DNA of 64,000 nucleotides from Chrysomallon squamiferum (GCA_012295275.1 CM022665.1:33226022-33290021); one strand, 5' to 3'; positions 22,255-34,934 are shown, counted from the stretch's first letter. Made by a program: numbers and translations. Notes: generated from the sequence alone by a model not told the origin.

Positions 22255-24293
22255 TAACGTCAAAGGTGGCTTTGATGTTGTACCTGACCTTGTTACAACA
22301 GGATCCTTTTGTAATGGAGGTTTGGGTTTTGAAGAATTGGTTGAGGATTATTCACATTGTATTTACTGCCATGATCTATCTCATTGGCATAGCTATTTGG
22401 GTCTGAGGAACTGTCTCGTTATACATTACGTTCATTCTTTTTCAGTAGGTCACGACTTTTCATTTCGTGTTATGTTAACTTGGTAACTTGATCCTCTATA
22501 ATCTAGGAATCTGTTATGATTTAACAAGTCCTCGGTGTGCTGCTCGTAGCATAGATAGCTCATCTTTTGTTATGCTCTTTGGTACCATAATATGACCTCC
22601 ACTGAATGTGATACCGTCGGTGGTACTTACCTCTTCTCAAAAATCATAGTATCCTCGGGTCTAGAGTTGACAATACCATCCATATGAGGAACTTAGCGCA
22701 TTCAACAGGAGTTTGAATGCATCGTCTCTTGCTCTTTCTCATGGTATGTCATTTAGTCCTGGTGGACTTATTTGTTGAATGCTTGGGATATCTGTGATGT
22801 TCGTCTGAAAGCTACGTGTTTCATCTCCAGTCAAATGTGTTCCTTTTATCGAAGCTAGCTTAAAATAATAGCCTTTATTTTGTTTTTATTTGTTTACCTC
22901 ATCATAATTTTTTATAGACCAAGAGTAACTAGTGCAAAGGTTTCTGAAAAATACTTACAAGTAGAAGATGATCTTTCTCAACAATAATGTCACTTCTTTC
23001 ATATATAAATGTACATAATTTCATGAAGGCAAATAAACTGATATCATTTCATTCTCGATCTTGCCTTGGATCAGTATGCAGTTCACTGGAAATACTTTCC
23101 TACATATGCTAGCATTCCAGTTAACCTTTCAGTGTCATGAGGAGAGTCGGGTTTGGGCATTTCAGCAATGGCCTTGATTGTCTTGTGATCAGTTTGAGTT
23201 CCTTTGTTTGTAAGTTAATGCCTTGCGTACTTCACTTCTCGGAGAAACAACTGTCGTTTCTTCAATGAAAATGAAACTATGTTCTGCAGTAGTGTTCCCT
23301 TTTAACAAGAAGTCACTTACAATGAACTCAAGTAAATCTATGCCTGAAAAGATATCTTCAAATATTCTCTGAAACAGTTCTTCTGTTACAGAAATGATAC
23401 GAAGTACTTTGGTAGTCTCTTCTTCCAAAATCTTCCAAAAGGTGTATTGTAATTTCTGGATGCCTTTTCTAGCTGAAGCTGGAAATACACCTGATTGCAT
23501 CAAGTACTGCAAAATATTCTGCATGGCCACAGCTCTGAGCTACTTCTGCTATACTGGTTGGATGATTCTCTCGTTGGAATGCCTCATTCAAAGCTCGAAG
23601 ACCAGTGCTTATTCTTAGAGTTCCATCCTTTATAGGTACTACATAAATTGAACTGCACCATGGCTGTGGTTCTCCAACAGTGTGATCGTCCACTAGCAGT
23701 TCACTTTCACAGCAGACTGAATGGTAACTGGGATAGGATGGCAGATGGCTAAGATACAGCAGTTGCGTCCGGGCTTACCTTCAGCTCGAACTCACCTATT
23801 TGTCAGTGCCAAGAAATACACCAATGTACATTTGTGGACATTTCTTTACTATTTCTGGTAATTATATAGCTACTAACTGTCTTCCAATATGTATTCTGTT
23901 GATTTGGTTCATTGTGATACTATTTTGCAATGTCAGTACATCCAGTACTTCACACTAAAAAATGGTTTCTTACATTTTGCACACTCTTTAATATGAGCTA
24001 AATATTGCTTTTGTATATGAGAGTACTCACATCGACCACAGTCCTTATGAACCTCCACAACGTTAACTTGGTAACTGCCTTCAGTGTTCAACTGTGATTC
24101 TGACTGGAGTCACCATAGCCACTTCGTCCGCGATAATTACAAAAGCATTTGATATTTGTACAGATAACATGTCATCTACTTTGTCCCCAGATTCACAGAG
24201 CTTTGCCAGTTCGCGAAGTTTTGTTAAGTAAGTAGCAGTGGTTTGATTCTGTGCTTGATTAAATGCCTGATATTGGTATAACAACACAGACAC
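22255..24293 (-). mobile_element. decayed Ty3/Gypsy element, standard domain order, internally deleted
   Basis: Reading down the minus strand: a Gag piece (24293-24081, with TKLRELAKLC), a Gag zinc-knuckle remnant (about 24060-23960, C-x2-C...H...C-x2-C), the reverse transcriptase N-terminus (23693-23470, with PWCSSIYVVPIKDGTLRIS), RT palm to thumb (about 23400-23040, with the YxDD-type motif degraded to IVSD), an integrase zinc-domain linker (about 22800-22480, DGITFSGG, MVPKS) and a Pol C-terminal tail ending near 22255 (KDPVVTRSG). Protease, RNase H and the integrase core are missing, and frameshifts and stops are present. About 2 kb remains of an element normally 5 kb or more. No LTRs were found. 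Confidence 0.75.
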
Positions 24294-24318
24294 TTTCTAT
24301 TTATTTTCACTTTCAGTT

Positions 24319-24729
24319 TTGCCACTGACTACCAAGAAAATGTCAAAGTCGTATTTATATTCTTTCCACGCTGTCACTAAAGGCGATTTGGTTTGGGCGG
24401 AAGGAAAAAAGGTTTCACCATTTTCGCGAATGTATTTAATGTCAGAACATTTTATTTATCAACTAAATTATCTAGTGCCTGTGGAATTTGCGAAAGAGCA
24501 ACGTATAAACTCCGTTACGGCGTATTCTGCTCGTTTTGAAGATTTTCCAATTATTTTAAAACATCCTATACCATCAATTTGTTTAGTTTATTTGCTTATA
24601 TTTTCTGACACTGTGTTATGTTCTGTTTATCTAATTCCATTACGTTTGTTTCCGATAATGATTTCACGTGAGCATTTATTCAGTACAGCCAGAAAAAACT
24701 GTTTTACTGGGGTTGCATTCTTACAGTAG
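24319..24729 (+). other. unidentified open frame, 136 codons
   Basis: This is the longest unassigned plus-strand frame that is not built on a microsatellite, apart from the MULE transposase fragment. It begins MPLTTKKMSKSYLYSFHAVT and contains GDLVWAEGKKVSPF, which is superficially like the start of a PWWP domain (GDLVWAK...PPWPG), but the rest does not follow that fold's pattern. It abuts the Gag end of the Gypsy remnant on the opposite strand and could be part of that insertion or chance. Treat it as doubtful. Confidence 0.25.
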
Positions 24730-26595
24730 CGTTTTAACTTGAATAGGCGTAAAACGAATCGATTTTAAAATATAAATGGTGGGACAGGTATCCAAAAATA
24801 TAGTTTTATATAATTAAACAATGCTAATATGCGTTTTTTTTGGTTTTGTTTTTTTAATAACTGACATTAATATAAATATTTATTTTTATATTAAATTAAC
24901 AGAAAATGACAATTAACTGCTAGGCTGAAAGTCATCTGATAATAAAGAAAGAGGCTGTGAATCATCAGAAGATACAGTGGGACATGAAGACGTGGCTGCC
25001 TTGCTGAAGGAATCGAAAAGACCCGTTTATCTCGCCTTTCTTTTTTCTTCTTTAAGTTAATGCTACGTTTAAACTAATAATGTACTTCGTTCGCAGTCTT
25101 TGTCAACTCTGCTACTCTCTTTATTTTGAGCATTAGCATCTGCAAAAATATAGTTACTAAGGTAAACCGATATGTGGAGTAGCCGAGTGTGCGGAGCGTA
25201 AATTCACCTATTCAAGTAATGTAAATATTATTTTTTAAATTATTTTTTTTTAATTTTTAAAAAAAAATTAATTATATATTTGTTGTTCTTGTTTTTTGTT
25301 GAATTAATTAATTGTTTTATTATTATTATTTTTTTGTGTGTGTGTGTGTGTGTGTTTTATATATAAATTATAGTGTATGAACGATGTTCACAATACACGA
25401 TCGTCAATCCGTCTAACCCATTTATAAAGGCACAACAAGTTTAAACAAAATATTTGCATTTTAGCTATTAATGATCTATTAATGTATCTGCATTTATCTT
25501 CAGAAACTGTAATGCCTTCTCCTGAAGAAGCGAACTGTTGACATTTATTCTAAAACAGTGGCATTTGGGATCCATTTCCAAATCAACATGTTAATATCCT
25601 CATTTACTTTTCTCTATCTTTTTCTGGTAGGAGGCATAACCAGCACCTGCGCTTTTCTCTACTGTACATCAAAGCCAATAAGAAATAAAACATTGAAAAA
25701 CATGATTGCCCACATTTCTTGATAATTTGCAGCCGAAAAAAAAAATTAAAATGGTGTCGTTCGCCGCGTTTTGACAAAGTATGAAGTAAAATAACTGAGA
25801 ACCTTGCTTTAACTAGTTACCATCAAGGAACAGATTGCACTGAATGCAGATACACTCTGTCGGAAGGCGGAAGAGCAAGTTACTCCTGCGAGTTGTCAAA
25901 ATGCCTGTCACAAGACAAATGCTTTCCGTGCTTTTTTTTTTTTTTTTTTTTCTTTTTGTTTGTTTTTGTTGTGAAACTGGCGTGGACAGACGGAGTTCGT
26001 ATGTTGGTTTATGCTTAGTTTTGTTTTTGGTGATGGAGACGGTTGTTGTTGCGATAATAAAATAGACAATATCTACAGCAAAAAGATATCACGGTCAGTT
26101 TTTATTAGTTGTTGGGATAAATAATTTCAGTTTTAAATGTTTTTTTGCAGGTAAATTTAAATTAATTATACATCTCTAATTACATATTTATGAATTTAAA
26201 TATGGCCACTTTTATATACTTTTTTGACGTATATAAAATTCGAATATTTATTTCATTTCCTTATTATATTTATTTTTTTATTTTTCTGATTTTTGTTGAG
26301 AATAATCGAGTCGCCTCTTGGTTGTTATATTTGTTGTGCCAGTGCCTCTATGATCGTTTGTCTGCTTTACTTGATCTGAATATTTAGCACTTTAAAAAGC
26401 GTTTTTGGGATCAAAACCAAGGGTGACAAGTATGCCCGTACCTTATTTACTACTCGAGCCTTTCCTTAAACTAAAGATATTACACATTTTAATTTGCAGA
26501 TGGAGCACACACACACACACACATACAGCCACAAACACCTGTGAATGCGGGCCAAAGTACATCATTAAATAAATAAATACTTTTTTCTTTCGCAG
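24730..26595. other. no gene seen upstream of the globin exon
   Basis: It is AT-rich with poly-T runs (for example 25926-25951) and a (GT)n run near 25335-25354. I searched by eye for upstream globin exons (A to C helices) and found none. A small coding exon could be missed. Confidence 0.4.
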
Positions 26596-26965
26596 ATCGT
26601 ACAATCTGGAAGAATTAATGGAAATTTAATCATTCCGTGATCATTCCCAGATGTTTATGGAAGTTATACAAACTATTGTGGATAATATTGAGACACTATC
26701 CATGGAAACTCAGTATGAAATTATTGCGTTAGGCGCCACTCACGCCACATTTCAAGTTTTCAACAAGCAATACTTTCGCATTTACACTAAGTTGGAAGTA
26801 TGGGATCAGGAACTTGGAGAAGAGTTTATTCAGGAGGTTAGAGAATGCTGGATGTTAGTTTTTGAATATCTCATTTCCAAAATGACACAAGGTTTTGATC
26901 TGTGCCTCAGACACAATAGTTCTGAACCTTTTAATGGAATACTCACTGAAGAAAGGTTCTCGTAA
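26596..26965 (+). pseudogene. globin 3'-terminal exon (CD region to C-terminus) with an in-frame stop
   Basis: The acceptor 'ttctttcgcag' opens a frame that runs to a stop at 26963-26965. The translation fits globin helices E to H: distal His (E7) in FRDHSQMFMEV, then IVDNIETL, proximal His (F8) in LGATHATFQV, then LGEEFIQEVRECW and FEYLISKMTQGF, followed by a roughly 20-residue C-terminal extension. A TAA interrupts the frame at 26627-26629, between LEELMEI and SFRDHS, where family members have an ordinary residue. No upstream exons are seen. This is a pseudogene, a single-exon relic or a sequence error. Neuroglobin/globin-X-like globins often have extra introns and C-terminal tails, but the subtype cannot be assigned. 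Confidence 0.75.
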
Positions 26966-28469
26966 CAACGCAGATATGGAGTCTAATAATAATTATTTTT
27001 AAGTTATTAAATTATCTTTATCAACTTTTCAATTAGGAATATATATATGCAATAATGTGCTCATTGTAATGTATTAAACATTAGAATTTTGTTTTAGAAA
27101 CATTTACTGTACAAATATAACTCTAATAGCTAAAATAATTTTTAATTGATACTTTCAGTACAACCATTTGATGAACTTTCTTGTCAAGGAGAACAGTTTT
27201 TGTTGTTGTTGTTGTTGTTGTTCATTACCGACAGGGTAATTCATGGGGTTGTAGTTTTTAATGTTCAAATTTATTTAATTATTATATAATATAACAGTTA
27301 ATAAATATAACTACTTTTAAAATTTTTAATACCAAATAACTGTTCATAAACAAAACTAGATGAGATAGCATTGTTCATTCATTTATTTTATTTTCAGTTA
27401 AAATAATATATTTAATTTTATTAATATATTTCATTTATTTTAGATTTTTATTGTTATTTTTGTTCAAGCTAATAATTATATGAGTTGTAATCGACCTTAT
27501 AAGTATGTGTATGTTTTTGTAGTAGCTGCGAACTGTTGTTTGCATTACTGATAATTTCTTGAAATTGTCCACTACAAGAAGGTGTAATCCAAACGAAAAC
27601 AGATTACTAATATAATATATTAAAATTTATAGACTGCATATTGTGTAATTACTGTTCTAGTGAAAAATAACAGCCTATAACTTGTCCGTTAATGGCAAAA
27701 GGAAGCAGTTAATGAATGAATGAATGTTTAACGACACTCGAGCATGAAAACATATCGGCTATTGGGTAAATACAACAATGTGGTGATTACTTTATAAAAT
27801 ATTTGTAAAAATTATTTAAAACAGAGTACAAAGAGCTGTGCAAAAATAAAAGTATTACAGTTTAGTAAAATTCAAATTTATAGTAAAATTCTGTAACTCT
27901 TAAAATTTTTAAAACAAGTTCAGGATGGAATCGAAATGATTTCATCACATTTATTTGACCTAATATATTTTTCCTAATCTGCTTAAGATAATGGCATTCC
28001 ACCGAAATGTGGCGCACTGTCAGAGTACATACTGAGATGGACCATCCTTCTTCGAGATAAATGAATTAGTCAAATAAGTATGACTGATAAGTATGTCCAT
28101 CTTGCACTGCCTCTAGGAGGAATGTCAGTGTCCCAGGAATGGCTTGAAAGAATGAAGTTTGTTCGCGACTGCACCGTTTCAATCATCTTGCCAAACTGAA
28201 AAAAATATATTGGTGAATTTGGTATTTAAAATCATTGTAAAGCACACCAACCTTGACACGAGGCAAATCTAAAGCAGACTTGGCTGATGCTAACATGACA
28301 GAGTATCTTATAAAAAAAAACAATATCTTTATTGGCATTAAATAAAAAGACGCACTTTCTTATATAACCTTCCCAAATAAGGGATGGTTCGGCTTCATAG
28401 GGGGTCACCTCACTGTGCCCGCACCAACTGTAATATATTACTGAAGCAGCCAAGGATAGCAAATGATGT

Positions 28470-29893
28470 AACAATAGGGGATTACAGTAGAGTTTATTTC
28501 TCAAAAGACTTATACATTTCACAGTCTAACAAAATGGGAGACGGAATAAGCATATTCTGTTGGGGTTTTCTGTCCTGTCAAGAGGAGCATTATCTGTTGG
28601 CGTATGTCAAAGTCAAGTTGCTGGTATTTCCTTCGTCTTGGTGCTAACTTTCCACCAGCTTTTAATTGTAAAATTGTAGCTTCAACAAAGGCCTGCTCTC
28701 TTTTAATCAACGGAACCAACGGAAAACTGATATCGCCGATTTTTAATTCTAATTTATAGTCAAAGTACACCAAATTGGCACCACCCTAAGCACTTGGCAC
28801 AAATCAAACATTTACCTGAGCGTTTGTCATTCTGTGTGATTTGTATTATGTCCGACAGGTATATATCAACATACTGACACTGAACAATCATGTTATTATA
28901 GACAGATGTGTACATGTATTACCATTTAAGCTACAACAAATTTAAAAACAGGCTTGGATTCTGAATAAGTGTTCACTTTAATGACACTGACTATAGCGAC
29001 TGAAGCGTTCAGCCATACCACTTAATTCATTAATAATCCCTACACTCCTATAGGCTGAGGGCACAGTGAGGTTAAACCCTTCATAGAACGTAATGCTGGG
29101 AGAAGCGAAAGTGAGTCGGTAAAAATCATAACTTTGGATGCAATAGAATCCTTTATTTCTTCCAAGGTTTTACGACTGCCAAATTTCAGCACTAAAGATC
29201 GATGTTGAGTCAGCCAATCACATGGAAAGTATTGCGTCTGATGGAAAAACTGTAGCACAAGTCCCAGAATTCCCCTACCTTGATCCATCTGTATGAACAG
29301 GAATGTGATCACGGTTCTTGTCTTTAATTTCCATGAAAAATTGTTTATATATAACACCAATGTGGTAAAAGTAAATATGAAGACGTTTTCAAAGTGTCGT
29401 TAAATCAGTGTTGGAAAGCGACAAAAAACACTTAATACGAAGACCAAATATACGAATAGCATTTGCTCTTGAATCAAACAACTTCATACATGTATTGTCA
29501 AGCACCGCAATCTGTAAAAACGGGAATTCAACCTTTTAAAATCCCATACATCCTCCTGGCATCGTAAATCTTCTTCAGAATAAACCCCCCACTGAAACTA
29601 GATGTTGACTGTGGATATAAACGTCCCTACAAAACGTTTCAAATCTAGCTACGTCTGGACCTGAACTCATTCTGCATGTTAATAAGCAGTTTGTAAGATT
29701 TCAAAAAAAAACAGACAAGTCTACGATTGATCATCCGTTACATGGTTTTACAAATGCAATTTGTCAAAGCAACAGGGCAGTAACTATTAGGACTGAACGG
29801 ATCCTTACCAGGTTTGTGGATAAGAATAATAATTGGTTTCCTCCAATCAACAAATCCAGATGTTAATAAAAAAATATTCAAAAAAAAAAAAAA

Positions 29894-29929
<36 letters not shown>

Positions 29930-30564
29930 AATAAAAAATTGAGATGAATGTTTTAATTCTATCTTGTTCTACAGAAGATAATCTTTCAATTCCTCCAAAG
30001 ACATGGGATCATCAGCATCCGTAATGGAAAATTGTTGCAGACGAGTGCTGCATAGATGCTGAAAATGAACCCACCTTTGAACCCTTTCACGTGATGGATA
30101 TCCATCATTCTCCAAAATAATGGGAAATGGTCACCACCAAAAGGGTCCAAACCAACTTTCCAGAAGAAATCAAACAAAAGTGAAGGACTACAAAGTAATG
30201 TCTATAAAAGCGAAAGAACCGCTTGCAGAATGAAAAAAGATGTACGATTTTGTTATCATTAAATAAAAGCAACCATTATTGAAAATTAAGTCTTCCAGTT
30301 GATTTTCTCTAATATTTACATCCTCGCATCCCCGCAAAGTATGGGCACCATTAAAATCCCCCATAACAGCTGGTTAAGAAGACCTTGAAGATCCATAGAA
30401 TTAAAATGAAAATGATTACGAGTTGGCAAATAAAATGAATACAAAGTAATACTTTTATGAGCAGTAACCTTTACAGCCACAGATTGTAAATTGGTTGTTA
30501 ATGTTACTGAACTCCGAGGAAAGGTTTCATTAACAAGAATGGAAAAAAAAAAAAAAACACCCAA
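28470..30564 (-). pseudogene. LINE ORF2 remnant: endonuclease, partial RT, RNase H, Cys motif
   Basis: Visible motifs are the endonuclease MGDFNGAHTL (near 30370-30320) and GGDHFPLF (near 30130), the RT entry motif KPGKDP (near 29815) with YCPVALTNCICKT-type sequence after a frame change, the RNase H start PVHTDGS (near 29295) and FTDSLSLLPALRS (29133-29090), and in the C-terminal region IGDISFPLVPLIKREQ (near 28740) and LLDCEMYKS (near 28520). All are characteristic of I-clade ORF2 proteins. The reading frame changes several times, so no functional protein is possible. Confidence 0.75.
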
Positions 30565-31155
30565 AAAACAGATATTCGATTTTCAGTTTCTTGAAATTTC
30601 TGATGGAGGTTAAATCCTTTCATGTTAGTATGATCAGTGTCCTTCAAGAACATTTCTTGAAGACGCACTGCAAGGGCGTTTTTGAATTAAGAGACTTCAG
30701 TCATCAACACTGGCCATACGCCCACGGCAGTTCCACTGTATGGCTGAATTAGTCATTAGGAGGAAATCCAGGAGTTGGCATTACTTTTTCTTTTGATGTT
30801 GGTCGAAGACAAAAAAATAAAAAAAAATAACAAAAAAAATAACAAAAAATACATTGAGATGAAACATCCATCTCATCAGTCAAATCACAAGCAATGCTAA
30901 CTGAAACTGATTTCATCTAAGTCTTTTTCAGCTGCCCTGATCGGCGATCTTTTCGAGATGAAACCTTTTCTTTTCCTGGTTGAGACAAAGTGCGAGAACT
31001 TGGCACATGGCAATCAATCTGTTCGAAGGATTCTGCGAATCTAAAGACAAGTCAGTCTTTGTGGTCAATGTTTTGTGTTTTGTAACAGCTTCTTGTTTTA
31101 ATGTGTTTGTTTTGCAACTTGTTCTAAATCTGCTTTATCATATCGCCACGTTAGA

Positions 31156-31960
31156 TCAGTATTGATAGCAACACTTCGGATGGAGGCCTTGGCTGCTGCA
31201 ACGTAGCACTTCCCTACTTCGACAGATACTTTTGTCTCCATCAATTTCAGGAAATAACAGGTGTGCCTCAGTTTTAAGCTGTTGTACCTTTTTTTTTTTT
31301 ACAATTTCCATCTTGCACATTCTCGCGAAAATGCAGTTTACACATATATTGTCATTATTACATGTCTTACTGTTGTGATCAAATTTGCCACAACGAATAT
31401 ATGTCAATTTATTTCGACACGTATTTTAGCCATGACCGAACTTTTGACATTGTAATTGTAACATCATAATGAATTCGGTGCAAAAGGAACAACAGGTTTA
31501 GAGAGACATCCAGGCTTTACAGACTTTGGAAAGGTAGCTTTATCAAATGTTAAAAATCAACATATTCTTGGAATTAGTTCATTATTCCGACAAGTCGTGA
31601 TATTTTTCACTAATGTTACGTCCTGCTGTGACAGGTTTTCAGTGATTTCATTTCCATAAACTGCTCCCAAATATTTTGTCCTAATAACGTCCTTACAAGA
31701 ATTTAAGGAAAAATGCGGCGAACAGTGAATGGTACATTGCACAAAAGGTTCGACTGAAGAAGATCCAGAGAATGAGTCCAGGTTGAACATTCTACCAACA
31801 ATGTACCATTTTTCAGCAAATGATGATAGTTTGCTCAAGACTCCGTTCTTAGATGAATTAATGATCAGAAACTTTGACCAGGATTCAGAAGTTATAACTT
31901 TCAGTTTTCTTTTAATTCCACTAGTTTTGGATTACTCATCATCTGATAAGGAATCCGTAA
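31156..31960 (-). pseudogene. LINE ORF1 remnant with RRM-like part and CCHC knuckle
   Basis: The upstream part (31838-31557) contains LNSCKDVIRTKYLGAVYGNE followed by a D-V-T-L-V-K-N-I pattern, as in the RRM-like core of I-element ORF1 proteins. The downstream part (31407-31300) contains the zinc knuckle RCGKFDHNSKTCNNDNICVN. A frameshift separates the two parts. ORF1 proteins bind the element RNA. Confidence 0.7.
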
Positions 31961-32633
31961 CCTCGATATGGATCCTTTTCTGAGTCCCATCACGAGTTTG
32001 ATAATGGCTTGTAGGGCAAATAAATAAACAAGCATGCTCCCCGTCCACAACGGAGTCCAACAAGGGGACATGGAGCTGCAGATAACCACCAGACACCCAT
32101 GTCAGGGATACGTGGTTGATATACTTGAGCAATAAAATACAATTTATCACCCAAACAAACCCTAGCCATCGCCCCAAGAGCAACAAATACAAATGGCAAA
32201 GTAAATAATGTTTGTTCTTGACTATATAAACAAGATAAAAGCTATTTGTTCAACGGTTTGGCGTGACCACCCAGCTGATTATTGGCAGTTCTCAAAGAGA
32301 ATGTTACACCCCTGCACCATGGTGAGGTTACAGCACATGTAGGGGCAAAAAGAAGCAAGTCACTTTTTCAACTTTGCGAGAAAACAAGCGAAAATAGAAG
32401 CTTTGTTGGCCGCTTAACAGTGATGATCTGTACACTTGCTTCTTTCCGTCATTCATGTTTATCCCCTTTGTGCTTTGGATTACACTATATATCTGTGACA
32501 GAACATAAAACATATTTCCACTAAAGGACAAATAGGTAACATTTTCAGACAATTATCACTTGATTCCTTATGCCAAGATAGGACAAAAATTACTGTTCCC
32601 TGTAGATAAAACTGCAAATTGTATGGTGCATAA

Positions 32634-33306
32634 TGTCACGGGGATTCCACTGAGCTGTAAATGTGATTCTAGGGAAAAAAGTCACAGGAAAAATAGTCAC
32701 AGAACAATACGTCAAAATTTTGAATTAAATTTAAGAAATATATTAGAAATGAAAGATAGATTAAACACATTTTGTCAGAGGTTTTTGTTATTGTTCTTTG
32801 ATTTTAATGTATGTATGTAAGTAAATACAGTAGCACCTTTTCGTTCACTAGAACACAACAAACACGACACTTTTAAAACTATATCAACGCTAGCGCCGAA
32901 CATTCAGTATAGCACTAGAATAAAGGTAATTTGTCAGAACAATCACATAAGAGTTGTACAAGCAGAACAGCAAATATATATATAAGTAGTTACCAAGGAC
33001 CAGCCTGAACTTTTATAGTGTGTTAAGTGGACAGAGACCAGTCCCCTGGAATTGTTCCACAGTTCTCTCCTAACAAAAAACAAAAACAAAAGAAAAGGGA
33101 CTTGTGTTATTTGTCAACACAGTTCAAACCTTACCACTAGATGCCTGTCACCAGATCATTTTGAGAAACAAAAACCTATAACATCTATTGCTCTGGAGGT
33201 GGCAATTAATCCTGCTTGTCACGACGCGCCTCTGGCCACTCACGCCCCCTGCCCAGATGAATTCACGGCTTTGTGGATTAAGAAGACCAAATGAACAATC
33301 GTGACA
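32634..33306 (-). repeat. isolated LTR, copy A, of the Gmr1-like family
   Basis: The ends are TGTCAC (32634-32639) and GTGACA (33301-33306). Most of it aligns by eye with 42728-43277: 'ggattccactgagctgtaaat', 'gcgccgaacattcagta', 'gtgtgttaagtggacag' and 'accttaccactaga'. Homology continues about 20 bp beyond the LTR ('gaagtgacattttacagg'), so it is a 3' LTR with a little internal sequence rather than a clean solo LTR. Copy A has extra sequence near 32680-32810 and 33215-33295 compared with copy B. It lies next to the 5' end of the LINE. Confidence 0.7.
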
Positions 33307-34109
33307 GAAGTGACATTTTACAGGCGGAAGATAAAAACATTCTTCTGTCACAGTCAGTAAACACAATAATTAATTGCTATTGCAAAGCAACAGAAATGTT
33401 AGCTTTTCAAACTTTGATGCATAGCGGTCATATTAGAATTTACAGTTTTATTTCAGAAATGAATGAATTAATCTATCAAAGCAAAAATAAATAATAATTG
33501 TGCATGATATCAGTTAAAGTTTCTGTTATATTCATTTTTATGGACATATTCAGATTTTTAATTACAATTTTAATTATATAAATTACTTAATAATTGTTGG
33601 AAGTATATAAATAATTTTTGAACTGGTGAATCATTTCTTATTGCAAGAAGATAGAGACTAACTATATGAAGCTCTGTGAATCAAAATCTTCTGTTAAACA
33701 AAGGTTTCAAATGTACTCTACTTTTCATGATTAAAATAATCCTAGAAAAGTTTACGGACAATGCTAATAAATAATTATTTCATTAGTTCATTACAATGTA
33801 GGCCTATTCGATGTGTCTGCAGAGTGAAGTCAAAAAATTTATAATTTGGTACGGTTATATAAGTCACAATTATATTATTTTTGCAATTGAAAGCTATTTA
33901 TTGAATCGAAAATAATAAATGAATATTTTACAAATGATTATGGGCGTTCAACAGCAAAGTTAAAGTTAATGAAAGACAACTGACACTTTAAAAATACAAA
34001 GCTTTGAGAAAACCGTCTCATCCGATCTGCATATAGTCAGATATATTATTATCACTTGTATGTAACTTCTCAGTTTAATGCATCGTGATATATCTACATA
34101 AAAGCGATA

Positions 34110-34934
34110 GGGTAAAGCGGGTTAATTCTGGCCCTCAAAGTATGCTATAACTTACCGACACTATATTGATCTATAAACATATAAACAGAACCTTCCTAAA
34201 TTTCATTAGAACAATGGTTGTAGGTAATCAGCCATTTACACGTGGATTATGGTGGCCATAATGTTAATAGAATCCTTTAGGACTGTAAATCTATAGTGAC
34301 CTATTGCAACAGTGTCACTTTAATCCTCCCAACTCCACTACATCTATCTTGCTGGCCTTACCATGGTTCGGAATTACAAGAAGGTTGGCAACCAATATCA
34401 GTACAGTGAAACCAGCACAGAAAGGGCTAAGTATGCAGTTGAGATGAAACAATTGGCCTTTAAGAAGGCTGCCGAGCACCTTAATGTGCCAAGGTCCACT
34501 TTACAATTAAACGTCAAGGAAAATGGTATGCTAAAATTACAGAGAACATCAACATGAGTTATTCAAGTAAATTATGGGAAATCTGGCGATGTACATGTAC
34601 TCATCCAGCATGTGACTTGTATTATGATTAGGATTAATTATTAGTAGGAGACAATGATTACACAGACATAGCAAAAATCAGTACCACAAACATGAAGACC
34701 ATAATACAAATGGAGGCCTCATCTACCCCAAATCGTTAGGGAAAAGCTGGCCCGAGGCAATAACTTTCTGGTTCCCATTTTAAAAGTATCAGAACTGTGC
34801 ATATAGTATTTGTGTATACTGAATCAGAAATACATATACTAAACATTATTATTCCGTTTTATTGTTTCCTTTTGTCTGTTAAACTATAGATGAGGTTGAA
34901 TGGAAAAGGGTGTCAGAATTATCTTACCTTACCC
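34110..34934. mobile_element. pogo-like DNA transposon relic with TA target duplication
   Basis: The ends are imperfect inverted repeats: the left end begins GGGTAAAGCGGGTTAATTCTGG and the right end, reverse-complemented, begins GGGTAAGGTAAGATAATTCTGA. A TA dinucleotide flanks each side (34108-34109 and 34935-34936), as in Tc1/mariner/pogo insertions. Inside is an open frame with a psq-type helix-turn-helix (34363-34557). At 825 bp it lacks the DDE catalytic region, so it is an internally deleted copy. Confidence 0.75.
34363..34557 (+). CDS. psq-type helix-turn-helix of a pogo/Tigger-like transposase, truncated
   Basis: The 64-codon frame begins MVRNYKK and contains the pattern A-x-E-M-K-x(5)-FKKAAEHLNVPRSTLQ, typical of the N-terminal psq/HTH DNA-binding domain of pogo-family transposases and of jerky/Tigger-derived host proteins. 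It stops after LQRTST with no DDE domain in the same element. It is inside the 34110-34934 transposon. Whether it is transcribed is unknown. The intact frame may be chance preservation. Confidence 0.6.
   Translation: MVRNYKKVGNQYQYSETSTERAKYAVEMKQLAFKKAAEHLNVPRSTLQLNVKENGMLKLQRTST

Larger units (their letters stand above)
27711..32000 (-). mobile_element. I-clade LINE, nearly full length but decayed
   Basis: Domain order on the minus strand is ORF1 (about 31960-31156), endonuclease (about 30570-29990), reverse transcriptase N-terminal part (about 29860-29500), RNase H (about 29310-29040), a C-terminal Cys motif region (about 28770-28470), a 3' UTR, and finally the 3' end GTGTCGTTAAACATTCATTC-type sequence with an (ATTC)n tail at 27711-27727. 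That tail matches my memory of abundant mollusc I elements. The RT core holding the catalytic aspartates is largely deleted, and stops and frameshifts are frequent, so it is not autonomous. The AAT-repeat at about 29898-29925 is a later expansion. Confidence 0.8.

Noticed and set aside
24319-24450. PWWP domain call for the 136-codon open frame
   Set aside because: Only the GDLVWAEGKKVSPF phrase fits. The WPG core and later strands are absent.
25171-25200. tRNA-like A box (tagccgagtg) suggesting a SINE head
   Set aside because: No B box follows at the right distance and no tRNA fold is apparent, so there is not enough for a SINE call.
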